DNA of 22,970 bases from a virus: IMG/VR virus record IMGVR_UViG_3300030333_003492, positions 501-23,470 of that record. One strand, given 5' to 3'. The notes under the pieces were generated by a model. It was not told the origin of the DNA, did not search any database, and worked only from the letters and a program-made list of their open reading frames with translations. Position 1 is the stretch's first letter. Every line of letters begins with the position of its first letter. Of this stretch, positions 13,673-22,468 are shown piece after piece. The translations under genes were made by a program, and so were the position numbers.

Positions 13673-15307
13673 ATGGCTTTAAATCTTTCACGTAATACGA
13701 AAGTATTTGTAAGCTCAGTAAACGGAATCCCTACTGCCGGTGGCGGTATTCTTACTGCATATGTAAGTACTAAAGGTACTGGTTATGCTGTAGGCGATAT
13801 TGTTACTTTAGGTACTACTTCTGGTTCAGGAGCAAATGCAAAATGTACAGTTCTCTCTATCTCAGGCTCAGGTGCAGTAGAAACAGTAGCAATCCCAAAT
13901 AACTTTAGAGGTAATGGATTTGTTGCAGACGAAACAGCAACAGAAACAGCAGTAGAAGCCTACGATGGAACTAATAATGGTTCCGCAAGTGGACTAGTCA
14001 TTACTGTTAAAACAGTTACTGGAACAACTACAGCTGACGGAGCAAGAGCAGGATTAGGACGTTTTGTTGGAAACGGTACAAGTGCAAACTGTTTCAGAAT
14101 AGGTGTATTAGATGGGTATAGTTTCTCTCAAGGAAGTGAATCTACAGATGTAACCATCAACGAAGCGGGTTCAGCGCCAAACCGTGGATCTAAACGATTC
14201 AACGACGCGTTACCACCTGCAGAATGGTCTTTTGCAACTTATGTAAGACCTTTTGTTCATGGTTCAGCAAGTTACAGAGCAAATGGAACACATGATATGG
14301 TAGAAAATATTTTGTGGTCAGCATTAGCTGGTACAGGTCTATCAGACGCCTCAGGTGCTGCAGTAGCAACTAGTACTGGTACTGCAAATGGTGCTCTAGT
14401 TGACTTTTTGGAATCTGATGTTCACGAACTTATGAAACTTAACATCTACTTCGCACTAGAGAATACAACTTATCGTCTAAATGAAGCACAAATCGGAACT
14501 TGTGAAATCGATTTTTCAATTGACGGTATTGCACAGATTACCTGGTCTGGTAGTGCAACTACTATTGACCAAGTAACAGAAGCATATGATGATCCTTCTA
14601 AGTATAAGATTGAAGCGTATGACGCTGATGGTGCTAGTTTAACACATTCTAGTGGCACAACTGATACATATGTAGAAGGTTTTAATTATGTCGATACTAC
14701 TGGCCCAAGTGATGCAGATTACTTGAGAAACAAACTTTCTAGTTTATACCTTGATGCAGACGCACAAGGCGGTGGTTCAAGCTCAGGTGGCTTGGACAAT
14801 CGAACATACGATATCAATATAACTGGCGGCTCTATTAGTATAGAGAACAACGTTACATATGTAACTCCAGAAACTATTGGTGTTGTCGACAAACCAATCG
14901 GTTCCTTTACAGGATCCAGGACTATTAGTGGTTCACTAACTATGTATCTTGATACAAAATCTAATGGTTCAAACCAATTACTTACTGACTTGGCAGCTGC
15001 AACTGACCTTGTTACAAACGTTTTTGATATGCGTTTATACATGGGTGTAGCTGGAGCGGTTGGTTCAGATGGTGACGCTATGGGGTCAGATGACTTTACA
15101 GCACCTGGTGTAGAATTTAATATGCCAAAAGCTCACTTAACTGTACCAGTTATCGAAGTCGGTGACCTAATCTCAGCTTCTGTAGAGTTCGCGGCTCACG
15201 GAACAGACCTATTAACAGGTGATGAAATGAAGGTTAAATATCTAGGTTCTACTACACATAGTGAAACATCTAAGTATGGTACTACGCATAGAGCAAACGC
15301 TGCCTAG
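13673..15307 (+). CDS. Major tail tube protein with inserted glycine-rich beta module
   Basis: A 544-residue protein with a strong RBS (AGGAGA), after the longest gap in the tail region. The tube-type core starts at residues 1-20 (NLSRNTKVFVSSVNG) and resumes at about 138 (NCFRIGVLDGYSFSQGSEST), followed by AEWSFATYVRPF, a strand-rich middle (IGTCEIDFSIDGIAQITWSG) and SISIENNVTYVTPE...SRTISGSLTMYL. Between them, residues about 20-135 form an inserted Gly/Thr/Ala-rich unit with GTGYAVGDIVTLG and GSGANAKCTVLSI motifs, like beta repeats displayed on other phage surfaces. The next gene has the same core without this insert. Expected role: polymerised tube for DNA passage, with the module projecting outward. 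Confidence 0.8.
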   Translation: MALNLSRNTKVFVSSVNGIPTAGGGILTAYVSTKGTGYAVGDIVTLGTTSGSGANAKCTVLSISGSGAVETVAIPNNFRGNGFVADETATETAVEAYDGTNNGSASGLVITVKTVTGTTTADGARAGLGRFVGNGTSANCFRIGVLDGYSFSQGSESTDVTINEAGSAPNRGSKRFNDALPPAEWSFATYVRPFVHGSASYRANGTHDMVENILWSALAGTGLSDASGAAVATSTGTANGALVDFLESDVHELMKLNIYFALENTTYRLNEAQIGTCEIDFSIDGIAQITWSGSATTIDQVTEAYDDPSKYKIEAYDADGASLTHSSGTTDTYVEGFNYVDTTGPSDADYLRNKLSSLYLDADAQGGGSSSGGLDNRTYDINITGGSISIENNVTYVTPETIGVVDKPIGSFTGSRTISGSLTMYLDTKSNGSNQLLTDLAAATDLVTNVFDMRLYMGVAGAVGSDGDAMGSDDFTAPGVEFNMPKAHLTVPVIEVGDLISASVEFAAHGTDLLTGDEMKVKYLGSTTHSETSKYGTTHRANAA

Positions 15308-15315
15308 GTAAAACA

Positions 15316-16251
15316 ATGTCTTATAGTTTTCTTCGCGAGAGTAAGCTATATATAGTGTATAGCGGAAATAAGTATAGAATATATACTACTTCCGCTATCA
15401 CTTTTGATCAAACATTTGCGGAAGATGCGTACTCAGTAAAGACTTTGCACGATCAATCAAAAATGTTTGAAGGTTCAAGCATAACAAAAGCAAATCCTGC
15501 TTCGTTTAGTTTTGATATACCTTTAACAACAGAAAAAGACGAGTCTATAATGGTAGACTTAGCTTGTGACTTAGTTGCTACATCGGAAGCTGATATAGAA
15601 ACACAGCAACTTAAGTCATTTGATATTTACGTACAAACTGGAAGCAGCACTTTTAAATTAGAGGGAGCTGTTATTACAGGAGCTACATTTGATTTTGTAC
15701 CTACTAATCAATTTCAAATGAGGCTTGAAGGACAAGGTAAAAAACTAACAAGAGCAGGAGATGAATCATTTTCAATCCCAGGCAGTGCTCAATCTGAGTC
15801 TGCCACGAGAAATCCTCTCATAGTATATCCAGTTATTGAAATAGATAGTTTAAATATGAGCAGTATTATAAGCTGTAATCTACAACTTCAAAATAATATA
15901 ACTTGGACACCATACGAAACTCTTAATGATAGCCTTGAAGTAACAGACTCTAGTAATGCAATGTTTCCAACAACTTACACTTTAGGTAAGCGTATTATAT
16001 CGGGAGAAATACGTCAATACCAAACCGACAATAATGTCACACAATTTGATGATTTTAATACTGATAGTACTTTAATAATAAAAGCAATAGAAGTAGGAAA
16101 AGCAAGTAATGCTACTGCTTTCTTTCAATTAACTATAAATCCTTGTATGTATACAGCAAGAGTACAACCTGGCGAAGTATACAGTCAAAGTTATGATTTT
16201 AGATCGCTTGATAATAGTGCATTAAGTAGTATAATCACACAATATTCATAG
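15316..16251 (+). CDS. Second tail-tube-like protein (paralog of the upstream tube protein)
   Basis: A 311-residue protein. Its order of motifs mirrors the upstream tube protein: ESKLYIVYSGNKYRI (against NTKVFVSSVNG...NCFRI), ITFDQTFAEDAYSV (against YSFSQGSESTDV), GATFDFVPTNQFQMRLEG (against CEIDFSIDGIAQITWSG) and LQLQNNITWTPYETL...RIISGEI (against SISIENNVTYVTPETI...RTISGSL). The insert of about 115 residues is absent. It could be a tail-tip or initiator ring protein closing the tube, or a tube variant; the sequence does not decide. Start ATG at 15316 with a weak AGG; the gap of 8 bases suggests coupling to the upstream gene. Confidence 0.68.
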   Translation: MSYSFLRESKLYIVYSGNKYRIYTTSAITFDQTFAEDAYSVKTLHDQSKMFEGSSITKANPASFSFDIPLTTEKDESIMVDLACDLVATSEADIETQQLKSFDIYVQTGSSTFKLEGAVITGATFDFVPTNQFQMRLEGQGKKLTRAGDESFSIPGSAQSESATRNPLIVYPVIEIDSLNMSSIISCNLQLQNNITWTPYETLNDSLEVTDSSNAMFPTTYTLGKRIISGEIRQYQTDNNVTQFDDFNTDSTLIIKAIEVGKASNATAFFQLTINPCMYTARVQPGEVYSQSYDFRSLDNSALSSIITQYS

Positions 16252-16260
16252 GAGAATAAA

Positions 16261-16713
16261 ATGGAACTAAAATCCCTGTTGGTCGACACTAAGACCGTTT
16301 GGGTCGAGTTTCCTGGTCTTGATGGATTTGAAGTCGAACTGGCGAACCTCTCCCGAAAAGAACTTGTTGCACTTAGAAAAAGATGCACTCAAAATAAATT
16401 TAACAGAAAAACTAGAGCATTTGAAGAGTCTCTCGATGATGATAAGTTTGTAAAAAACTTTACTGAAGCAACGGTTAAAAGTTGGAAAGGTTTAAAACTT
16501 AATTATCTCGAAGACTTAGTACTTGTAGATTTAGGCGGACAAGACGGTGAAAAAGAATTGCCTTTTTCTATAGAAAATGCACTCCAACTTGTAGAAAATT
16601 CAAGTGAGTTTGATAACTGGCTCAACGAGGTAGTCTTTGATCTTGAGAATTTTCGTACTTCAGAGCAAGCAAAAAATAGAGAAAAAATTAAAACTGTTCC
16701 TAGACCACAATAG
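16261..16713 (+). CDS. Tail assembly chaperone (gpG-like)
   Basis: A 150-residue protein placed between tail tube and tape measure genes, the constant position of tail assembly chaperones. The N-terminus is beta-rich (TVWVEFPGLDGFEVELANLS) and continues with KELVALRKRCTQNKFN, then a helical, acidic C-terminal half (ENALQLVENSSEFDNWLNEVVFD). RBS is TAGGAGAA. In many phages this gene and the next overlap and are joined by a programmed frameshift. Here the second frame stays open from about 16637 to this gene's stop at 16713, so a shift of +1 or -2 could extend the protein. A run of six A lies in that overlap. Confidence 0.78.
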   Translation: MELKSLLVDTKTVWVEFPGLDGFEVELANLSRKELVALRKRCTQNKFNRKTRAFEESLDDDKFVKNFTEATVKSWKGLKLNYLEDLVLVDLGGQDGEKELPFSIENALQLVENSSEFDNWLNEVVFDLENFRTSEQAKNREKIKTVPRPQ

Positions 16714-16720
16714 TATAGGA

Positions 16721-17047
16721 ATGACAAAAGACCAGTATCTCCTAATGTGTGAGCAAACTGGTCAAGAGATTGATTGGGAAAGATGTCCTCCAGATATAGA
16801 TGACTTTCCTGAATCAGTTCATACAGCTATACAAATATTTAATACATTAGGTGATAGAGTTTATGCAGACGTAGGCTTTACTGGTAAAGACTTTACAAAT
16901 TTAGATTTTTTGTTAGATAATTTTTACATAACTGAAAAAACAGAAAAAGATTGGATTATTGAATTACTATCTTTTTTAGAGAAGACTTCTATTAAGCAGT
17001 CGCAGGAGCAAATAAAAGCTCAATACGATAAGATTAAGAAACGATAA
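16721..17047 (+). CDS. Second tail assembly protein (gpGT-like partner)
   Basis: A 108-residue protein from ATG at 16721. The sequence (TKDQYLLMCEQTGQEIDWER, CPPDIDDFPESVHTAIQIFN, LGDRVYADVGFTGKDFTNL) belongs to a small family I recall next to tape measure genes, usually as a separate gene. The ATG has AGGA immediately in front, too close for a normal ribosome binding site, and lies 7 bases after the stop of the previous gene. It is therefore made either by reinitiation after that stop or as a +1/-2 frameshift extension of it; the open frame upstream allows both. Probable role: tape-measure chaperone. The start codon remains uncertain. Confidence 0.72.
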   Translation: MTKDQYLLMCEQTGQEIDWERCPPDIDDFPESVHTAIQIFNTLGDRVYADVGFTGKDFTNLDFLLDNFYITEKTEKDWIIELLSFLEKTSIKQSQEQIKAQYDKIKKR

Positions 17048-17048
17048 A

Positions 17049-20000
17049 ATGGCAACATCAGATGAAATCAATATAAAACTAAAGATAGACGATGGAGAGT
17101 TAAAACTCGCTGACGCTAATATCAAAAAACAATCTGCTGCCTTAGATAAAAATACAGGTAGTAAAAAGAAAAATGAACAGCAAAGTAAAAGAAACTTTGC
17201 TGTAGAAAAATCTTTACATCAAACAACTCTTAATAGTACAAAAGCTTTTTCAAAACAAGCTAGAGACATGGGTGGCTCTTCTGGACTAGTTGCCGCCTAT
17301 GCAACTTTAGCTGCTAACGTCTTTGCTGCAACCGCAGCTTTTGGGGCACTTTCTCGTGCTGCACAATTCGAACAATTAAAAATAGGTTTGGTAGAACTAG
17401 GTGCAGCTAGTGGTCAAACTCTTTCTGTTATGGCTAATGGTTTAAGAGAAGTAACTGGAAATGCTATATCTGCAGAAGAAGCTATGAGAGGAGCAGCTTT
17501 AGGTATTTCGGGTGGATTCTCGGGGGTAGAACTAGAAGGTCTTGCTAAAGTAGCAAAAGGGGCTTCTATAACTCTTGGAAGAAACTTACCAGATGCATTT
17601 GATAGATTGACTCGAGGTGCTATTAAGCTAGAGCCTGAAATTCTTGATGAATTAGGTATTATGGTTAGGCTAGATGATGCTGTAGAAAAATACGCAGCAC
17701 AACTAGGTAAATCTGTTGGTTCATTAACACAAATGGAAAGAAGACAAGCATTTATGAATGAAATTTTAGAGCAAGGTGCTTTAAAGTTTGGAGCAATAGC
17801 TGATGAAGTAGATGCCGATGTATACTCTCAATTAGGAGCTACATTCTCTGATTTAACAAAAGATATCTTTACATTTATTAATGATACATTAAGATTAACA
17901 ACAGTAATTAAATTTTTATCAGAAAATACAATGATTTTATTTGGTACTATGGTTCTTTTTGGAAGTACCATAGCAGGAAAAATGTTACCAGTTTTAGGTC
18001 AAATGGGAGAAAAAGCAAGAGCAACAGCAGATAATTTACATAGATTAGCAGACAGTCAAAAAGCATCAATTAAAGCAGCAAAACTTTCCAAAGCTGAAGG
18101 AATTATAGAATCGGGTGTAGGATCCGATGCTTTTAAAGATATAATGAAAAGTTATAAAGAGGGAACAGCAGGAGCCAAAGAACTAACAGAAGCAGAAAGA
18201 AAGATAGGCATTGGTTTAGGAAGGCTAAGATCTAAACGAAAATTTAATTCCGAACAAGAAAGATTAGAACACCTAGCAAGAATAAAACAATATGAGACTG
18301 AAAAAGCAGAGCTAGGACAGCTTATAGCATTAGAAGAGGGCAGGGCTAGAGGCGCTGTCGCAGCAGAATCAGCAGAAGTACTTGCAAGAAATGCAGATAC
18401 TGCGGCAGATGCTATTGGTTCATACTCTGCTGGAGCCGCAGGTTTAGGAGCAACCTTTGCAGCATTAAAAGAGAATAATAAAGGTCTTTCAAAAGCATTA
18501 TTTGAGCAGAATATGAAAATGTCAAGTGGTGGTGCAATTTCAAAATTATATAATAAGGCATTGGCAAAAGCAACAGCATTTACAACTTTATTAGGTCAAC
18601 GAGTTAAAGTACTTGGTGCTGCATTTTTAAAAGCATTACCTTTAATAGGTTTAGTTACAGTAGCTTTAGGTGCTGCGTATCTTGCATATAGAAAATTTTT
18701 CCTTACAGAAGAACATGAAGCATTCATGAAACAACAAGAAGAAACTCAAAAAATATTAGAAAATCAAGTAGAAATACAAAGAAAATTCTTACAAAACCAA
18801 GAGAGAATAACAAGTTCAGCAAACAGACAGACAGCTGCTTATGTTGCTATGAGTGGTATGATAAAAGAAACAAACCAAGCTCTAAGAGAGGAAGTAAGAC
18901 TTAGAAAACTTTCGGCACGAGACCAAGAAAACTTAGGAAGAAGAAACGCTGATAGAGCTGCAGCTAACTTAGTGGAACAGGACTCAACTTTGGTAGGGGG
19001 ATATATGGGTATTGGAGCTACTACATTATATGGAGATACGGGAGATGAAAAAGTTATAAATGAGTTTGGTGATAAGTTAGGTGGAATTATTAACGAAATA
19101 TCTAACAAAGCTGAAAAGATAGACTTTATAGAAAGATTATTTGGTATAGAAAAATCTGCAGAATTTAAATTCTTTAAATCTGCTATCAATAGTGATATAC
19201 CTAAAGTTGCAGAAATGGCATCTAAACAATTTAAAAATATAATGGATCGAGGTTTAAGTGGAGCTGAATTAGCTGCGGCTTTAGAAGCAGGATACGCTAA
19301 CTTAGAAGAAATATTAGGTGGAATAGGAGCAGCAGCTCAGGGTGTAGCGAATGGCTTGAGAGAGTCTGAAAAAGAAGGCTCTAAGTTTTTAGCTTCTTTT
19401 TCTAGAAAAACAAAAATTTCTGAATTTGCTCGTCAAGTAGAAGGAATGAGAAAAAATTTAAAAACCATGAGAGGCGAAGTAGATATACTTTTTGATCAAG
19501 GTGGTGAAGGTGCTTCAGCAGACAGAATGGCTTTAGAAATGGGACAAGCTTTAAGTGGAGTTGGATCAAGGACAGCTGATTTAGTTGGTCCAGAGTTTGC
19601 CCAACAAGTTAGAGATATAAAGAAAGAAGAAGATGAGATGAGAAAAATCAAACTAAAAACGTTTGATACAGAACAAGAAAGACTAGATGCAATAGATGCT
19701 CAACAAGCTATTATAGACGAACAAGTAAAATCTCTAGGTAAGATGGACGGTGAATACGAGAGTATGATTGACAAAGTTCTTGAAATAGAAAGAGCAGAAA
19801 TAAGTAATGCACAGGCTTTAAAAGCAATGCAAGAATCTACAAAAATAATAAACTCTCTTAAAAAACAAAATGTAAATTTAGCGAAAGAAGAAAATAGAAT
19901 AGCACAAGCTCAATTAGCTTTAGAAGTAGATTTGGCTGAAAAACAATTACAACTTTTAGAAAGACAATTTACAGGATCAGCAGCTTTAAAAGAAGAATTT

Positions 20001-21734
20001 AAATTTGGCAAAGATTTGGTAATACTGGCAGGTCAAAGAGTAAGTGAAGCTCATTTGGAAGAAATGTCTTATGAAGACAGAATAAGATTAGCTGAGCAAT
20101 TAGGTATAAGTGCAGATAAAGTTTTTTCAATGGAAGAACTCCATTTAAAAATAACAGAAAATTTAAGAAAGAAAGACTTTAAAGCAAGAATAAGAGAAGA
20201 TGAGTTTAGAATAGCTGAACTAGAAAGACTTCAAAAAATACAACAACAAGAAACTGCAATATTTAAGTTAAGACAAGAACAACTAAAAATTACAAAGATG
20301 GAAAATAACTTTAATAAGGGTGATGCATCTAAATTAACAGCAGTTGAAGAATCCGAACTAAGAATAGCAGCAGCTAGAGAAGAATTAAGAACAGCAAAAG
20401 AAAGAGAAGAGGCTGAAAAAGAAGCAGCATTAGCTAGACAGTTTATAGCACTACAAGAATTAGAAGAATTAAAGAAGAAATTACAAGAGGCTAAAACTCC
20501 TATGTCGGAAGAAGTAGAAAATATACTAGCTGAACAAATAAATAGACAAGCTGGTCTTGATTTTGAAAAAATTGAAGAAGATATAAAAACTTTTGGATCA
20601 AAAGTAGAAATGGAAGTTCTTAAAGCTTTTGACGCCGCATTACAATTAGCAGCTGAAGGTAGAGGTATGGAAGCCTATGCAGCAGCTTTAAAAGCGGCTA
20701 CTGATGCAGCTTCTCCTGGTGGGGAAGATATAACAGCAGGAGAAGCCGTACAGCTTATGGAAACTCAGGTAGCTAGTGCAAAAGAAGCTTTATTGGAACT
20801 AGGCCCTCAGGGCGAAGCTTATGCAGGTGTACTAGAGGGAATGAATGGTATAGCTAATTCTATACTTTTAATAGGTCAAGCAGGAGATAATTCTGCACAA
20901 AAAATTAGAGGAGTTACTGGTACTCTTAAAGGGATAGGTCAAATGATTATGCAATCTTCTAAAGCACAATCAGCAGAAATAGAAAATCAAATAAAAGCAG
21001 AAGAAAAGAGAGATGGTAAATCAAAAGAATCCTTAGCAAAAATAAAAGCAATGAAAGCAAAACAATATGCTATAGAGAAAAAAGCTTTTGAACAAAACAA
21101 AAAGATACAGTTAGCAAATGCAATTGTAAATGGTATGGCGGCTATACAAAGTGCTTTTAAAACAGATCCATTTTTCCCTCTTGGTTTAGCCATGGGAGCT
21201 TTAGCTACTGGAATTACTATGATGCAAATAAAAGCTATACGAGGTCAAACATTTCAAGGTGATAATCCAAACGCAGGAGCAGCACCGCCAGCATCTATAA
21301 GTGTAGGGGCTAGAGATAATAGAGTAGATGTATCACAAAGAGCAACTGCAGGAGAACTCGCATACCTTAGAGGTGATAAAGGGGTTGGAACGACAGCAAA
21401 CCAGTTTCAATCAATGAGCGGGGCAGCAGGACTACGTAAAGGTTACGCAAGTGGTGGTGTACTCGTAGGAGAGCAAGGACCAGAAGTAATTAAACCATAT
21501 GCTGGATTTGAAGTTGTACCAAATGATCAACTAGGTGGAAAACAAGTTAATGCGCACTTTACAATAAACGCAATAGATGCACGAGGAGTAGAAGAAGTAC
21601 TTCAAGAACAACAAGGAAATATAATAGGTATGATCAGAGCAGCAGCAAACGATTATGGTCAAGAGTTTTTAGAAGCAGTAGAGGTAGATCACTTAGCGGG
21701 TACACCTAAATCAGCAGGAGGAATTGATTACTAA
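17049..21734 (+). CDS. Tape measure protein
   Basis: The 1561-residue tail length ruler, packed inside the tail tube and released at infection. Long helical/coiled-coil stretches rich in Lys, Glu, Gln and Ala cover most of it. Hydrophobic segments stand at about 74-105 (AAYATLAANVFAATAAFGAL), 290-315 (NTMILFGTMVLFGSTIAG), 525-548 (LPLIGLVTVALGAAYLAY) and 1357-1398 (LGLAMGALATGITMMQIKAI). The C-terminal tail carries a typical tape-measure signature at about 1457-1490, YASGGVLVGEQGPEVIKP followed by VVPNDQL. By the rough rule of about 1.5 angstroms per residue the tail would be about 230 nm long (inference). Starts one base after the upstream gene's stop; stop overlaps the next start (TAATG). 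Confidence 0.95.
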   Translation: MATSDEINIKLKIDDGELKLADANIKKQSAALDKNTGSKKKNEQQSKRNFAVEKSLHQTTLNSTKAFSKQARDMGGSSGLVAAYATLAANVFAATAAFGALSRAAQFEQLKIGLVELGAASGQTLSVMANGLREVTGNAISAEEAMRGAALGISGGFSGVELEGLAKVAKGASITLGRNLPDAFDRLTRGAIKLEPEILDELGIMVRLDDAVEKYAAQLGKSVGSLTQMERRQAFMNEILEQGALKFGAIADEVDADVYSQLGATFSDLTKDIFTFINDTLRLTTVIKFLSENTMILFGTMVLFGSTIAGKMLPVLGQMGEKARATADNLHRLADSQKASIKAAKLSKAEGIIESGVGSDAFKDIMKSYKEGTAGAKELTEAERKIGIGLGRLRSKRKFNSEQERLEHLARIKQYETEKAELGQLIALEEGRARGAVAAESAEVLARNADTAADAIGSYSAGAAGLGATFAALKENNKGLSKALFEQNMKMSSGGAISKLYNKALAKATAFTTLLGQRVKVLGAAFLKALPLIGLVTVALGAAYLAYRKFFLTEEHEAFMKQQEETQKILENQVEIQRKFLQNQERITSSANRQTAAYVAMSGMIKETNQALREEVRLRKLSARDQENLGRRNADRAAANLVEQDSTLVGGYMGIGATTLYGDTGDEKVINEFGDKLGGIINEISNKAEKIDFIERLFGIEKSAEFKFFKSAINSDIPKVAEMASKQFKNIMDRGLSGAELAAALEAGYANLEEILGGIGAAAQGVANGLRESEKEGSKFLASFSRKTKISEFARQVEGMRKNLKTMRGEVDILFDQGGEGASADRMALEMGQALSGVGSRTADLVGPEFAQQVRDIKKEEDEMRKIKLKTFDTEQERLDAIDAQQAIIDEQVKSLGKMDGEYESMIDKVLEIERAEISNAQALKAMQESTKIINSLKKQNVNLAKEENRIAQAQLALEVDLAEKQLQLLERQFTGSAALKEEFKFGKDLVILAGQRVSEAHLEEMSYEDRIRLAEQLGISADKVFSMEELHLKITENLRKKDFKARIREDEFRIAELERLQKIQQQETAIFKLRQEQLKITKMENNFNKGDASKLTAVEESELRIAAAREELRTAKEREEAEKEAALARQFIALQELEELKKKLQEAKTPMSEEVENILAEQINRQAGLDFEKIEEDIKTFGSKVEMEVLKAFDAALQLAAEGRGMEAYAAALKAATDAASPGGEDITAGEAVQLMETQVASAKEALLELGPQGEAYAGVLEGMNGIANSILLIGQAGDNSAQKIRGVTGTLKGIGQMIMQSSKAQSAEIENQIKAEEKRDGKSKESLAKIKAMKAKQYAIEKKAFEQNKKIQLANAIVNGMAAIQSAFKTDPFFPLGLAMGALATGITMMQIKAIRGQTFQGDNPNAGAAPPASISVGARDNRVDVSQRATAGELAYLRGDKGVGTTANQFQSMSGAAGLRKGYASGGVLVGEQGPEVIKPYAGFEVVPNDQLGGKQVNAHFTINAIDARGVEEVLQEQQGNIIGMIRAAANDYGQEFLEAVEVDHLAGTPKSAGGIDY

Positions 21735-22468
21735 TGGCAACATTTACTAGTTTTTTAGATATACTACCTGATCCAAATAATAAAATTGGAGACGCAGGAC
21801 AAGCACTTGGTTCAGGAACAGCTGGGCCTGGCTTTGCTTCCGTTAAGTTTTCTTCTCAAGCACCAACACAAGTTTCTAGAACAAACAGCGGTAGAGTTAT
21901 TACTCGAAGAGTGGCAGGTCAAAGATGGGATATAGCAATAACTTATAATCCAATGACTCGAGACGAATTTGAACCTGTCTATAATTTTTTATTACATAGA
22001 GGAAGATTAGATCCTTTTTATGTACAACTACCAAATCAATATAAAGGTAGAGTATCTGCGTTTGCTACTCACACATCTAGTAATACACCTACAGCTGCAT
22101 CTGCTTTAAATCAGGGTGCTCAATTTATGTTACAGGCAGGTCACTCTACTACTCAGACAACTACACCAAAACCGGGTGATATGTTTACAATAACAGATAC
22201 AAATGATTCTTTGCATACTAAAGCATATAGAGTTACACGGGTTATGAATAATGCTGATTATCATAGTGGATTACATTCGCAACCTACAACAGCTCAAAGA
22301 ATTGTTTACTTTTCACCACCTCTTCAAAGAAGTGTAAGTTCTGGGTCAGGTATAGATTATTACCAACCACTATTCAGAGTCATACTAAAAGGTGATGTAC
22401 TTGAATATAGTTTAGGTACTAATAATTTATATCAATTTCAACTTAACTTAGAGGAAGCACAAGCATAA
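21734..22468 (+). CDS. Distal tail / minor tail protein
   Basis: A 244-residue protein directly after the tape measure, where distal tail proteins are encoded. The N-terminal half has a recognisable pattern: SRTNSGRVITRRVAGQRWDI (Arg-rich beta hairpin) and NPMTRDEFEPVYNFLLHRG followed by PFYVQLPNQ. The rest (about 105-230) is Thr/Ser-rich beta structure with a hydrophobic C-terminal strand (FRVILKGDVLEYSLG). Similar proteins are found after tape measures in aquatic phages as I recall. It probably forms the ring joining tube and tail tip. No receptor-binding or enzymatic motif is seen. Confidence 0.7.
   Translation: MATFTSFLDILPDPNNKIGDAGQALGSGTAGPGFASVKFSSQAPTQVSRTNSGRVITRRVAGQRWDIAITYNPMTRDEFEPVYNFLLHRGRLDPFYVQLPNQYKGRVSAFATHTSSNTPTAASALNQGAQFMLQAGHSTTQTTTPKPGDMFTITDTNDSLHTKAYRVTRVMNNADYHSGLHSQPTTAQRIVYFSPPLQRSVSSGSGIDYYQPLFRVILKGDVLEYSLGTNNLYQFQLNLEEAQA

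Noticed and set aside
19769-19800. TTGACA in the tape measure gene as a promoter
   Set aside because: No TATAAT-like box at 16-18 bases (AGAGCA at 17), within a long coding region; expected by chance in AT-rich DNA.
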